DNA of 64,000 nt from Chamaecrista fasciculata (GCA_003254925.1 QANZ01005169.1:1-64000), one strand, 5' to 3'. Shown: positions 48,017 to 61,019, counted from the stretch's first letter. Translations and numbers: made by a program. The notes: a model not told the origin generated them from the letters alone.

Positions 48017-51000
48017 TTACTCATGGAAAATATGTGCATAAAGGAGCTCATTCCACACATCAGGCACACCAGGTAGACACCAATGGATGCAATCAGCATA
48101 AGTGCTTGGAGTTTTTATTTGTTCTTTAGTTAAGGGTTCCCATTGCTTCCTATAAATAGAAGGATGGCCTTCTTTTCTGTACTCTGAAAGTTGTGTGATG
48201 TTCAACATTTGAACATTCAAGCCTCTTATTCTTAGATCTTGAAGCACTTTTTCCACCACTCTCATCATTTTGGGCTCAGACCCATTTCCCCAATACCCCT
48301 CTTTTTCTATCATTCTTGTTTCTCCATAACAATTCTCTCTCTCTTTTCCTCCCCATTCTTCAGCACTGCAATTTGTGTTACAAATCTTTGTCACTTTCTT
48401 TGATTTTTGGTTTTAGAAAAGGGATTCATTTTAGAATGACTTGAAAAAAAAACAAAATTAAGGTATTGTTTGGATGTTTTTTCATATTTGATTGGAATGT
48501 TTGAGTTTGATAGAATAAGTCAATAGTGAAAAGTATGATTTAATAAGATTTAGAGTAAATTAGTGATTTGTTCCTACAATAATGAGTTAATGACATATGC
48601 CTCAATTTAGTTCCTGAAAAATAAAATTAGACAATTTAGTCTCTAAAAGTTGCAATTACTATCAATTTGATCCTTTTGATAAGAATACCAATTGAGATTT
48701 GGATTTTTTTTAGGAGAAACATCAAATTACTTGTAATTGTATCTTTAAGGGATTACATCTTATACTTTTATCTTTCAGAAATTAAATTGAGAAATTTATC
48801 ATGTTTTAAGGATAAAATCATTCATTTGCTCTAGCATTTATGTCTTTATGATAATATATATTTTATATTTTTTGTAATTCTATATTCCTAGCAAATTAGT
48901 TAGCCTATTTCCTATTGTCACTTTCTTTGTTTCTTGATTTTAAGTTAATTTATTTTAGAATGACTTTCTAAACAAAAAAAATCAAGATACTGTTTTAATT
49001 TAAACTTTGGTTGAAACATGGCCAAAAAAAAAAATTGGTTGAAAGGTTTGAGTTTGATAAAACAAGTCAATAGTGAAAGTGTAATTCAATAAAACCTTTG
49101 AGCATATATATTTTATATTTTTTTTTTTCATAATTCTATATTCTTGGCAAACTAGTTAGTCTATTATTGGCTTTCCCCCTCTAAATTTTATTTTATTTTC
49201 TTTTCTTTTGGGCTTTCTACAAATGGAACAAGTCCAACTCTACTTATTAAAATTTGCAAGTTCAGTTGGGCCATAATGAATTGGGCTCAAATTGTTCATT
49301 TTGTCTCAAAATGCTATTAATTTAATTTTCTTTTCAAATGGACAAATTGAATTACAAAGGATCTGTCCTCATTTTATTTTTACCTCTTTTTTTTTAAAAA
49401 AGAAATGCATAAATCAAAATGAAAGAATAGGTTATTGGTGAAAAAATATACCTTTGATGAGTGGGTGACATGCTAACAAAATACAAGTTGGTCTTGTTAG
49501 GATTCACATGAATTTCCAACCAATCAGACCAAGTCCTCAATGCCATCTCATACACTCTTACCATTTCTACTCCTTTGTATATCCCATCTGCTTCATCAAA
49601 TGATCCCCATCTGCTTTATCCATAAAATTAATTAATTGTCACACACACAAAAAAAAAAAGTATACATACATATAAAGTGATAAAATTGTACTTACAGAAC
49701 ATTCATTATAGGCCTCTTCCACCAAAGGTAAGTGTTGAAAACCAGAATGTCTGCATCAGTCCAGTACCTCGCATGTTTTTCGATCGCCTTCACTCTCACG
49801 GTTCGATCAGCTACCCGGTGATTAACCGGGTCATCCGAGTTTGATTCCACCATTAATGGAGCCCAATAGAACTCAATGGTTGCATTGTATTCCTTTTTAT
49901 TTTTTTTTTTGCAAAATAACAACTAATGAGGACCATAATAATATACAGAAGAACATACATAGTACATAACAGAAAGAAGAGTAAACATATTTTTTAATCG
50001 AGTAAACTACCAAATTAGTCCCTGGATTATTGGCTCGCTGACAGATTGGTCCCTGAATTTAGGAAATTGACAAATAGGTCCTCAAATTTTTCTAACGAGT
50101 CAAATAGGTCCCCGAATTTTTCTAACGTTAGTCAAATAGGTCCCCGAATAACATGCACAGAAGGACCTATTTGACAAATGTTAGAAAAATTCGGGGACCT
50201 ATTTGTCAATTTCCTAAATTCGAGGACCAATCTGACAGCGAGTCAATAATCCAGGGACCAATTTAGTAGTTTACTCTTTTTTAATCCTTGAAGTATCTTA
50301 AAATTGAAATTAAGTCCCTATTTTTTTTGAAAGAATGTTAACTATTCACTACTTAGTCTCTAAAATATCATTTATGGGGATTAAATAGTTGATGTTTATA
50401 AAAATATCATATATCGAAAAGTGCATTTCCAATATTCAAGGACTAATTAAATAGTATTTTTGGGACAAATTTAAAGACTAAAAGCTGAATTTTCTCTATA
50501 AAGAATGAAAAAAATATAGAGTAAACTAAACAATCCAGTCAGTGAAAGATCATTAAGTTGACAACTCGATCCCTGAAAATTTAAAATAAACATTTTAGTC
50601 CCTAAAAGATTAAAAATAATATACTCTTTAATCCTTGAAAAATTAAAACGATATACTATTTAGCCCATGAAAAGGACTAACAAGTATATTATTTTAATCT
50701 TTTAAGGACTAAACTATGTAGTTCAATCTTTTAGGAATCGAGTTGTCAGCTAGTTAATCTTTTAAGGATCAAATTATTAGTTTACTGAAAACTACATGTA
50801 TATATATATACTCACTTTGGCCTTGAAAATGGAGAGTGAACCATTGGCTATGGTGGTCATGGATTTGAGAGTTGTGGGGATTACATAGTCAACAAGACAA
50901 ACCATGGAAACCCATTGGCCTCTGTTTAGTGAATCCCCCACAAACACAAGCCTCTTGTTCCTTAGCCTCTCAAGTAATGCTGTGGCATTGAACCTTATTA

Positions 51001-52277
51001 ACATAAAAACAACCACATCCCACAAACCTCAAAAACATTTCTAATCATCATCAATTAACCTTAAACATCTCAAGAAATCAAAGTTTGTATATTAATATGG
51101 AAACCGGATCACCATGGCAGTAAAGTTCCTGAAATGAAAATATCGTTTAGAGAAGTCCCAAAGTACAAAAAAAAAAAAAAGATAGATGTATCAAAATATA
51201 ACACTAATTTATTGAAACTTCATTGGCATTCTCACTTTAAAAGATTCAATTCTCATATTATGACCTGAATTTAAACATGAGCTCTCTTAATTTTGAACTA
51301 GTAAACTATCAGTTTAGCTCTTGAAATATGTGAGCGTTATTATCATTTATTCCAATCTAGTCCTTATAGAGATTGAATTATACACCGTTAGCGTGTTCAC
51401 AATGATATTAATTTGTGGGTAAATTACACTTTTGTACCCTGTTCTTTGTACCGATTTCACTTTGGTACCATGTTCTTTCAAAAGTGACATTTTGGTACCT
51501 GTTCTTTGCATCGTTAACACTTTGGCACCCTATTCTATGGATCGATTTCATTTTGGTACCCTATCCTTTCATGATTTGTTACCATGTTCTATCTTTTTTA
51601 GGGTACCATATTGTTAACGGTGCAAAGAACAAGGTATCAAAATGTCACTTTTAAAAGAACAGGGTACAAAAGTGTCACTTTTAAAAGAACAGGGTACCAA
51701 AGTGAAATCGATTCATAGAACAGGGTACCAAAGTGTAATTTACCCTTAATTTGTAATGAGTTATGAACTTTCAAAAGGATTAAATTAAACATTTCAAAAA
51801 ATCCAAAACTTAAATAACATAATCTAGTGAACTAGAATGTCTTTCTATTTTTGAAGCATACAAGAGTGTTTTATACCTGGGTAGGTCACATTGATGAGGC
51901 TGCCACCTCCAATTTTGAAAGCTCAAGTCCTTTCTGCCAAACTTCTCACAAGCCAATTGATCCGACATGAAAGTGCATTCCTTCTCTTTATACAACGGAT
52001 AAGATTCGTTGTCAAAAACCCACTTACCAGAAAATACATCACATTTATTATTATCATTAGATGACAAATTTATGGTCTCTTCTTTATTAGAAACTTCCTC
52101 TTGTGTAAGAGAAATTGAAGTGACGACCAAAACCGTCGTAAGAATCGCCACTAAAGAATGAAAGGTGTTTCTGATTCCCCATGAGCTACTTCCCACGACA
52201 ACTATTTGCTGTGTGGTGGTGGTGATCGTCGTGGTTGATGATTTCGCCATTAATTCTTTCGTCACAATAACATTCAT
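48017..52277 (-). CDS. TRICHOME BIREFRINGENCE-LIKE acetyltransferase, second tandem copy
   Basis: Five exons join in frame to 427 codons plus stop on the minus strand: 52277-51877, 50993-50816, 49892-49696, 49610-49452 and 48365-48017. The anchor is a hydrophobic stretch near residues 40-55 ([14 protein letters not shown]), preceded by a Thr-rich cytosolic tail. The TBL domain starts [12 protein letters not shown]; the catalytic motif is [11 protein letters not shown] and the C-terminal motif [12 protein letters not shown]. It lacks the extra first intron of the neighbouring TBL29-like gene, but the other four introns fall at equivalent codons with the same phases. It belongs to the TBL28-35 xylan-acetylation group by similarity; the exact Arabidopsis counterpart is uncertain. 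The residue before the catalytic exon is F (RFNAT) where the neighbour has W (RWNVT). The start could also be the ATG at 52250. Introns 1 and 2 carry palindromic MITEs. Confidence 0.9.
50000..50276. mobile_element. Near-perfect palindromic MITE in intron 2 of the second TBL gene
   Basis: Left end GAGTAAACTACCAAATTAGTCC, right end GGACCAATTTAGTAGTTTACTC. The flanking duplication is TTTTTTAATC, 10 bp, identical (49990-49999 and 50277-50286). Arms of about 110 bp are almost complementary (GGTCCCCGAATTTTTCTAAC / GTTAGAAAAATTCGGGGACC). The low arm divergence suggests recent origin. Confidence 0.9.
50519..50786. mobile_element. GAGTAAACT-family MITE, second copy in the same intron
   Basis: Ends GAGTAAACTAAACAATCCAG and the inverse of GATCAAATTATTAGTTTACT. 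Interior phrases AACTCGATCCCTGAAA and CGATATACTATTTAG match related copies. More diverged than the copy at 50000. Target duplication not resolved. Confidence 0.7.
51417..51745. mobile_element. Palindromic Mutator-type MITE (GGGTAAATTACAC family), copy 2
   Basis: Ends GGGTAAATTACACTTTTGTACC and the inverse of GGTACCAAAGTGTAATTTACCC. It is flanked by a perfect 9-bp duplication TTAATTTGT (51408-51416 and 51746-51754). Same family as 33441-33903 and 34448-34590. Lies in intron 1 of the second TBL gene. Confidence 0.9.
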
Positions 52278-55200
52278 CAATATGGAGAATTGTGTACGTT
52301 TGTGCAAAGTGCAAACCCATCATCTCTTGGGTTTTAATTTGAAGCTTAATTCTTTGGCAACGGTTGGTGAGGAAAAAAAAAAGAGATGGAAGATTTTTTA
52401 TTATCCGTAATTAATTAATTAATTAACTCAACTTGCTCTGTGAATGAATTCTATAGTAGTAGGTAGAGATGGAGAGAGGATGATGCATTTCTAAGTTTCC
52501 TTTTGTTGCTTGCAAATCTCAATCTTCTTCTTCGTCTTTCCATCGTATTTCACCTCACAAAAAAAGAAACAAAAAAGTACCCACTTCTGATGTTGAATAT
52601 ATAGATTTTAATATATATATATATATATTCATATATATGATGTAACAATTGTATCCAAAACGAGAAATACTTATAAATAACTCGATCATGTGGCTCTCAT
52701 TTGCATTCTGCAGAGATATGACATATATATAACCCCTTTCAATTTTTGACAGATAATTTAACAATATATAATGAAACATTTAATTAATTAAAATGACATT
52801 AAACGTTCTATTCTGCCCACAACAAATTAAGTCAAATCTTAATAAGTAAAATTGATTATAGCATGTATCTATGGTGTATATGGTGTGTATATATATATAT
52901 GTGGTTAATTAACTTGAAACTTAGTGTTTGTTTGGTTTGAAGTGACTGAGAGGATTAGGGCAATTTAACAGAATATATATATACCATTTGGTTGTGTTGT
53001 TGACGTTTCCACAACCCAAGTAGTTTGCTTCAAGAAAGCTCATTCACCTTCTATATCCTCAAAAGATAAATGGAGGGGGATAACAGATCAGATCATTAGA
53101 TTAAATCATTTTTTATTTGGTCTGTTGAAAAATATTTCTAATTTTCTAATTATTTTTCGAAAATCGAAAATTAGTAAAAAAAAAAATATATTGTCATTAT
53201 TATGAAAACAATATATCTAGTATCCAAGGTTTTGTTTGATTAAAATGAATTCATTTCAACCCACGTCGCATATCTGGTTATGGTAAAAAGTCTTCTAACA
53301 AGAATTACATTCATAAAGTATCAAATATGAGATCTTACTTAAACAATATCAAACCACCTACCTTTTGAACATTCTCCTTATATATGTGTGTGTTGAGTAG
53401 CCAAAAAAAAATCTCTGAACTTAATGTTATGTATAAAAAGTTTCATAATATTTTAAAATTTACATACAAACCCTTAAATTTTAATTTGTGTGCGCAAAAC
53501 TCCCTTATATCATTTAATGGTAAAAAAGAATTAAGGAATTGTGCTTAATCTATAACTATTTTGTTACAATTTGAATTCATTTTTGTTCTTAAAAAAAAAA
53601 AAAGAAGCTCCTTAAGGCATCCTTCGTATTCAAAAAGTACCTCCGTTTTATCTCACAGCACAACATCTATAGAAATAAGATCAACAATCTAAATATTAAT
53701 GGACATTCCATCTTTGATCCTATTGATATTAGTAATAAACTAATAATATTTTTTTAATTTTTAGTACTTTAAAATCTCTTACTCTTGTAGCATCTTTTCT
53801 AATACTTTTAGCTTCACCATCCCTACTCTTCCCACTCCCATCTCTAAAGACATTAAATTTCCTTCTAAAATTACCTAATGAATTAAGAATTAAATCTAGT
53901 CTTTATAATTTGCATCCCTTAAAAGTATCAAACAAGGTGGTCCTATTTTCCCCTTCATTTTTACCCTTTCCATGAAATTTCTTATCCATTCCATTAACAC
54001 TTGTGTTAATTAATAATAAAAATTGGTCACCCTTCAAATTCAAAACTACAACGTACTCCCAATCTCCCATATTCTCTTTGTTGATGACCTCATTTTCTTC
54101 GTTGCTAAAGCTATATCAAATCTTGTCAAAACTTTTAAAACATCTTAAATAAATGCGCTTCTCTTTTTGGTGTTAATATTAATAATATTGAATTATTGAT
54201 AAATTTACTGAAGCTTTTTCCCACTAGGTGGGATCGGCTATATGGATCAACTGACGCTAGCGCGTTCTATCTTTACACATGTCAATCATAAGGTTATTGA
54301 TAGATAAATTAAAAAAAAAAAAAGCTTATTTTGGAAAATTTTAAATAATAATAATAATAATAAAAACTCCACCTTATTAGCTAGAAAAATATCACTAAAT
54401 GCTTGGTTTGGGTATATGAAATTGTCATTACACTAATGCTTAGCTTGTTGCATGGCTGAGCAAAAAAAGGAGTATGTTTGAATAATACAAAACTTGCCAC
54501 ATATTAGCCTTTTATTTGCCGAATATGGGCCTCTCTTCCCTATATTTGGGCCTCTTTGTCTCTGGTCTAACAAGAACAAAAGTGCATTCTCCATGCATTT
54601 TTTATGCATACCTGAATTGAGTGATATAAAGAAAGTTTTAAGCATAGTGATTATGAAAGATTATTACAATACTAAAGCTTTGAAAATAAAAATAACTCCA
54701 CAGTATGAGGTATATACTCCTCACTATTGATTATGGAATTTGATAATAAGAATGCCTAATCTTTGGAATTTGAATGACAATTGTTATACGGGAAAATAAC
54801 ATGGATGATAGGTATGAGTTGGAATTGAATAATATAATTCTCTCGTAATTTTTTTTTTTAAATTAAAATGTGTAAAATTTCCTAAATTTTACCTCATGCA
54901 AAAAGTTTTAATGGTGTGTTTGGATGAGGTAGATCTAGAAGTAAAATTAATTTTGAGAGTATTAAATTGCCTTAATCAAGAATAAAATTCTTTGTCTGGA
55001 TAAAATTTATTGGTAATTTTATGAAAAAATTGGTTGTATTTACAATTTCACTTAAAAAGGTGGTGATATACACACATTTCTCAGACTCCCGAGATCACGG
55101 TCTCAAGAATTTCGGACATTGGTTACACCCTAATCGCTCCTCATTTGCCATTGCTTATAAATATAACATTATCAATTTTAGCCTAGGTTAACACTCTTTT

Positions 55201-55346
55201 TTCTTCTAGATTCTCTATTCTCATTGTTCTCTGAACTCACTTGAAAGTCAAAGTTTTTTCGCAGGACCATCTCTATAAAGTTTTTGTAGGTCTCCTCTTG
55301 TCTTGTCACTCTAGCAAGCCTCTTTTTTTTTTTTTTTTTTTTTTTT
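52278..55346. other. Upstream region of the second TBL gene and AT-rich intergenic DNA
   Basis: No second gene supported. A CTTCTTCTTCG pyrimidine run near 52525 may belong to the TBL leader. Short AT microsatellites lie near 52612-52628 and 52890. A region near 54220 (TGGGATCGGCTATATGGATCAAC) resembles a widespread plant repeat phrase. A 25-T run abuts the gap. Confidence 0.4.
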
Positions 55347-55902
55347 NNNNNNNNNNNNNNNNNNNNNNNNNNNNNNNNNNNNNNNNNNNNNNNNNNNNNN
55401 NNNNNNNNNNNNNNNNNNNNNNNNNNNNNNNNNNNNNNNNNNNNNNNNNNNNNNNNNNNNNNNNNNNNNNNNNNNNNNNNNNNNNNNNNNNNNNNNNNNN
55501 NNNNNNNNNNNNNNNNNNNNNNNNNNNNNNNNNNNNNNNNNNNNNNNNNNNNNNNNNNNNNNNNNNNNNNNNNNNNNNNNNNNNNNNNNNNNNNNNNNNN
55601 NNNNNNNNNNNNNNNNNNNNNNNNNNNNNNNNNNNNNNNNNNNNNNNNNNNNNNNNNNNNNNNNNNNNNNNNNNNNNNNNNNNNNNNNNNNNNNNNNNNN
55701 NNNNNNNNNNNNNNNNNNNNNNNNNNNNNNNNNNNNNNNNNNNNNNNNNNNNNNNNNNNNNNNNNNNNNNNNNNNNNNNNNNNNNNNNNNNNNNNNNNNN
55801 NNNNNNNNNNNNNNNNNNNNNNNNNNNNNNNNNNNNNNNNNNNNNNNNNNNNNNNNNNNNNNNNNNNNNNNNNNNNNNNNNNNNNNNNNNNNNNNNNNNN
55901 NN
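55347..55902. other. Assembly gap (556 N)
   Basis: Unknown bases directly after a 25-base poly-T. Frames drawn across it mean nothing. Confidence 0.99.
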
Positions 55903-56405
55903 TTCATTTATATCTAGAAGTTATTTTTATTTATTATAATAAGTCTTTACATCAGTTTCGAACTTTATCATTCACCATTTTTAGTTTTAAAGCTTCTATA
56001 AACAATAAATTTTAAAATTACTAATTCTATCCAAGAAAAAATTTTAACTATTAAGATTTAACTTGTAATATTTAAAATCTCATGAAATTTGAAATGCTAG
56101 AATCTAAAAACACCCCTGATGAAATTTAAAAACTTAATGAGATAATTTGTTTGAGCCTTTGATGAGAACTCAAGCTCTAAATAATTCAAACTGCTAGTCT
56201 ATTATAAAATGGATTAAATTATATTTATAAGAGCTTTATCAATACAGTATAAAAATTTATATAGTGGTTAACCATATAGTTTGTTTTTTTTAATATATGA
56301 ATTCAATCTATAAAAGATCTAATTTAAGTACTTTAGTCTTTGAAAATAGTGAAGGCAATATAGTTGCTTTAACAAAGACTAATTTGCAAAGATAAAATAA
56401 GTAAA
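55903..56405. other. AT-rich intergenic DNA
   Basis: No gene or bounded repeat recognised. Confidence 0.4.
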
Positions 56406-56410
56406 TAACT

Positions 56411-59400
56411 TGTTAGACAAAATACACAAGGAGATCCTAGAGGGGGTGAATAGGATCTGAAAACTTTTTCGCAAACTGTTAAGGAGTTCCTTATATAAAA
56501 GCAGTTCCTTACTGAAAGTTCACTTCCTTAACCAGAGGGTTTAATAAAAGTCAGTTCCTTTACAGAAGAACTTCAGTTCCTTCACGAAAACGTTCAGTTC
56601 CTTAACAAAGCCTGCAGTCCTTCAGCGAGTAATTCGCTTCCTTAGAAACAGTTCAACTCCTCTAAGAAAACTCGTTTCCTTGAAAAATAGTTTTATCTCC
56701 TTAACAACAGTTTTATCAAAACTTAACTCAAATATAAATTGCGGAACAATAAAGAGTTAAGAGAGAGAGATGACATCACAGATTTATACTGGTTCAGAAT
56801 AAGATACTAGTCCTCATAAAAGGCTTTTCTCTTAAACCTACGCCCAGTCCCCAAACACAAAGCAAGAGAGTTTTATATCACGGGCAAAACTAACCAATAC
56901 AAGGATGTCCAACCTCTCCAAGGATAACCACAAATGGTTTTAAGGATCTTTTACAGTTTCCCCACAAATATCCTCACTGGGTAGTATCAAGGTTCCTATA
57001 ACACTCCTCTTACAATGCAACCACTCACGGATCACCCTAAGGTTTCACAACAACCGAGGAAGGCATCCTACCACCACTAGGATAACGAAGGAATCACTTT
57101 TCAAGTCCCTAAGCCTCTTATATCAACCACACACGGCTCACCACTATAGGTTTCACGAAGGAGGAGGGAACTTATAAAAAATAGAATGAGGTTTGAAAGG
57201 ATTTGGGTTATCTCACAAAGAGATGGATATCACACAGATAATTCCACTAAGGAATGATACAAAAAATGTATGGAATAGCTCTTTAGCACTGAGCAGCTTG
57301 TAAAATGTCGTGTAGTCTCTAAACTTGTGCGCTTGGCTTCATCTTCATTATATAGTTGATGTACTAGGAAGCTCCATAAGGAAATGATTTGAATTTAAGC
57401 TCCAATCGATACCAATTGATGATTCTCATTTATGGTCTTCAAATTCCGTGTTCATCATCATTTAACTTCCATATATGTTTGTTTTGCTGAGTAGGCAACT
57501 TTAATTTGCATTTTGACTTCATAAGGATTCAGCAGCAATCTGTCAAGATCTGCTCATCAGGATTTGAAATGTTTCCATATATAGACCCTCGCATTAAATA
57601 GAATACTTAAGTTAGGAAACTAATTCCAATCACTTAAATTATATAATATGCAATTAATTAAATCAGATTAGAACATTCTGTTGGAGATTGTGCCCTAGGG
57701 CCAATCATTTTATGTGTAAATATGTTTTGAACATATTATTAATTTATGGAGATAAATTAATGTGTTATCATATTATTAGCATGTTTACTATGATAGCGTC
57801 CGTGATTAATTATGAGATAATTAATCTAAATTTGTCCCTGGTCGATTGTTTTCTTGGGAACGAAAATGAACTAAGACCGGCATGACCTCGGTGCATAGAG
57901 ATGCATGCACTAGATGCTGGGACGAGAGTCATGGTGCAATTACGTAAGGGGTTACGAGTTGCTGGACTGACCCGGAGAGTCCTGCATGGGTTTAGTCATC
58001 AGCTTGCCTCTCCTGTACACCTGTCACGATGCCTTAGACCTGAGGTCATCATTATTCCGGCGTTGCAGTTGTCAGACTTTGGCTTAGTCTAACGTTGCCC
58101 GTAACAGGGTAGCCATAAGGGCTAAGTACGGGTCTGGTTGATTGCCGTGCTGAGGAATGTGGACTGACCAAGATGGGATTTTTTCCCTCATTAGATGAGA
58201 GATATCTAACTGGCGCCCTCGATGAGTCTGTCCAAGGGAAAGAGTGGCCACTCAGTAAATTAGGACTTACTCTGTGAATCGAGAAAGTTGAGGTTTGGAT
58301 TATGGATGACTTTCCTGTGCCTAATCCATGACCAAGATATCGTAGGACAATAGGCTCTTTGAAAAGGATGGTACTAAGGTTAAGTCGGTTTTGGTAAAAA
58401 CGATAACTCACGTGTTTTGGGTAGTCGTGATGGCTTGCTAGAGTCCGCTCACGACTTGTAGGTCATGGAGATGACTTGCTGCCAACTTCACGTGGGGCCT
58501 GCTGGGTCACACATGAGCAGGATCAGGACACCATTTAAAGGGACACGAATTAGGGTTAATTCGTGGGTCACTACGGTGGCACGATTTAAGACAGCAAAAA
58601 TGTCTGGGACATTAAGTCTTGTCTTAATTAATCTACAGTTGTGAAATATTTAAATTTGTGGGACAAGTTTAAATATAATAATTGTTAAATGATTAATGGG
58701 GATTAATTATTTACAATTAAAATATTAGGGAAAAATAATTCAGATAAGATTCCTAAAAGTTAGGAAATTATTGAATTATAAAATTCCCCAATATTAAGTA
58801 AGAGGGTGGCGCCTCTTTTGAGTATTTGGATTAATCAAAATGTTTTATTAATTTAAATTATAATTTGAATTCAAAAGATTTGATGGAGATATCAAAAGAT
58901 TTGATTCAAATAGATTTGGTGAGATCTCCACTCAGTATCTTTGGAGAATCATGAATTCCTAAGAGTTATGAATGTTTTTGATTTATAAAATTCCAAGATA
59001 AAATAGAGGGAGGATGGCGCATTCTCTTGTGGAAACCATGGGAAGATTTGATCTTCCATTTGATTCTCAGAGATTGCATTTTGAATTTAAATTGAAATAT
59101 TAAGGTAATATTTTAATTGTAAATTCAAGTCCTAATATAATTATATTATCAGAATATTATGATTTTAAGAATAATAAAATCACCAAATATTTTGTCTATA
59201 AGTAGGGAGCAAGTCGACTTGCCCCACACACAAGTCTAACCCTAGCTTTTAATTTTCTTCCTCCTTGGAGAGAGAGAGTGAAAATCGTACCTTTGCACCT
59301 TTAGAGAGAGAAAGTCGATTTTGCTATGAGTTAGTGAGAATCAACTTGGCTCCAAAACTAGGGTTTGTGAGAATAGAGAATTTCAAGAAGGTGTTCTTGT

Positions 59401-60247
59401 GGGTGTTTCTCTATTGCGCCACCTTTGGTCCTTTTGTTTCAAGAAGGAGTTCTTGAGTTCAAAAGCTCTGTAGATTGGTCCCTGTTTCTTTTGGAGAAAA
59501 GAACGGAAGGCTAGCACCTTGGTGCCCGAGAAACTGTTCGTGTGGATCACCGGCAGAGGGAGGACGCTGAGAGTGGACTCCTTGCACACGCCTTGTACAA
59601 CCAGCCGATTGAAACTCGTGAGGTATACCACTATCTAAAAGTTTTAAATTCTGCTAGCGGATCCGTTCAGGAATTTCAGGACTAGGCGCTTTAAAGTTTT
59701 TTTTTTATTATTTGTTCCGCTGCGTTTTGGCGCCTAGGATTCCCAACACATTCCTCAACAAGTAGCATATGTAATTATCACAAAGATTAGCATTTAATAT
59801 TATCACAATTAATCACGATTCTTTCCATATTTAGATCCTTGCCTCAAATAAAATTATCATGCTAGGAAACTAATTCCCTTTAATGAATTCGCATATTAGA
59901 CAACTATTTAAATCATATATGATCATTCTTAATCAGATAGCATGTGTATTAATTGATATAATCAAGCATTTAATAAAGCACAATCAATCAAGGATATTTC
60001 CATATATATAAGGATATGATTATGAACACTTGCAAATATTGATTAAATCATTCCAAATCAATTTGCAACAGCCATATAACACATATTTAAGACATATTTC
60101 GAATCCACAATATTCCAAAAATAATAAAACATTTATTACAAAATTTTTGTGAATTATCAAAATAAAATCAGCGATAAAGGATATGCAATCAGACTCTCGC
60201 GGATCCTTAAAGATACGAAACACAAGGAGTTCCTTGATTTCCCAACA
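56411..60247 (+). mobile_element. Older solo LTR (family L2) interrupted by a nested LTR
   Basis: Starts TGTTAGACAAAATACACAAGG and ends CCTTGATTTCCCAACA. It is flanked by a perfect 5-bp duplication TAACT (56406-56410 and 60248-60252). Removing the nested L1 LTR plus its 5-bp duplication (2075 bp) leaves 1762 bp. The left part has AGAGGGGGTGAATAGG and GTTCCTTA repeats, both common in plant LTR elements. No internal coding domain remains. Orientation inferred only. Confidence 0.8.
57679..59748 (+). mobile_element. Solo LTR (family L1) nested in the L2 LTR
   Basis: Starts TGTTGGAGATTGTGCCCTAG and ends GCGCCTAGGATTCCCAACA. It is flanked by a perfect 5-bp duplication CATTC (57674-57678 and 59749-59753). 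Length is 2070 bp. A TATA-like TATAAGTAGGG near 59202 sets the transcription direction as plus. Frames inside are shadows of shared LTR sequence. Confidence 0.93.
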
Positions 60248-60252
60248 TAACT

Positions 60253-61015
60253 AAAATTTATTCATCACATGATTTTGAATGATTAAACTTTAACGGGTGT
60301 AAATTAGATTTTCAAAAATTAAATTGTTAATTTTTAATCTTTTAATGATTTATTTATAAATTTACTCTATTTTATATAATTGTTTATAATTAAAATAAAC
60401 CATTAAAATAATATTTAGTAGGACTAATTAAAAAAAATAAGACAAAAGCACCCTTTTGATCCTCAAACTTTATATTGATTTTCAATTTTAGACTTAATGT
60501 TTCACATTTTAGTTATTTTTATCTTTTGACTAATTTCTTTCACTAAATTAAAGACAGACATCATCATATTTTTTTCAATCTAAGTTGGCATTTGAGTTTC
60601 TATTTCTATCAATTTTGTCCTTAGCCACGTAGAATCAGTTGTAAACATTTGGCCAAAGTAAGAACAAAAGATAAAATTGACCAAAATATGAAATATTTAG
60701 AATAAAATTGAAAATTAATATAAAATTCGGAGTCCAAAAAAGTGATTTTGCCTAAAATCATGATGAAAATTAAAAAGAATAAACCAATAAATTCCATAAC
60801 ATTGGTAGACAACTGAATTGTTTAAGCACAATATCCTAACTGTGTATGATAATAACTTTGTTAGTAAAATTAAAAGGAAAAAATTTATATAAAGTTCCTT
60901 TTATGTTTATTATAAAGTTCTTTAAATCCAAAGTTTTAATTGTAGTTTCTTTCTCTAATTATACAAAAGTTATGTTTAATATTTTCTCTACCATAATTGA
61001 AAACTACAAAGCTGG
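60253..61015. other. AT-rich intergenic DNA with repeat debris
   Basis: Phrases such as TTTGATCCTCAAACTTTATATTGATTTTCAATTTTA and their loose inverse near 60700 suggest an old foldback repeat at about 60445-60750. No gene. Confidence 0.45.
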
Positions 61016-61019
61016 ATTA

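Noticed and set aside
51415..51654. Plus-strand frame rich in VPCS / GTL words
   Set aside because: It follows the repeated words of a palindromic MITE.
52278..52307. An earlier start for the second TBL gene at 52307
   Set aside because: The codon there is TTG on the minus strand; the first in-frame ATG is 52277.
55241..55939. Long open frames across 55.2-55.9 kb on both strands
   Set aside because: They consist almost wholly of unknown bases in an assembly gap next to a poly-T run.
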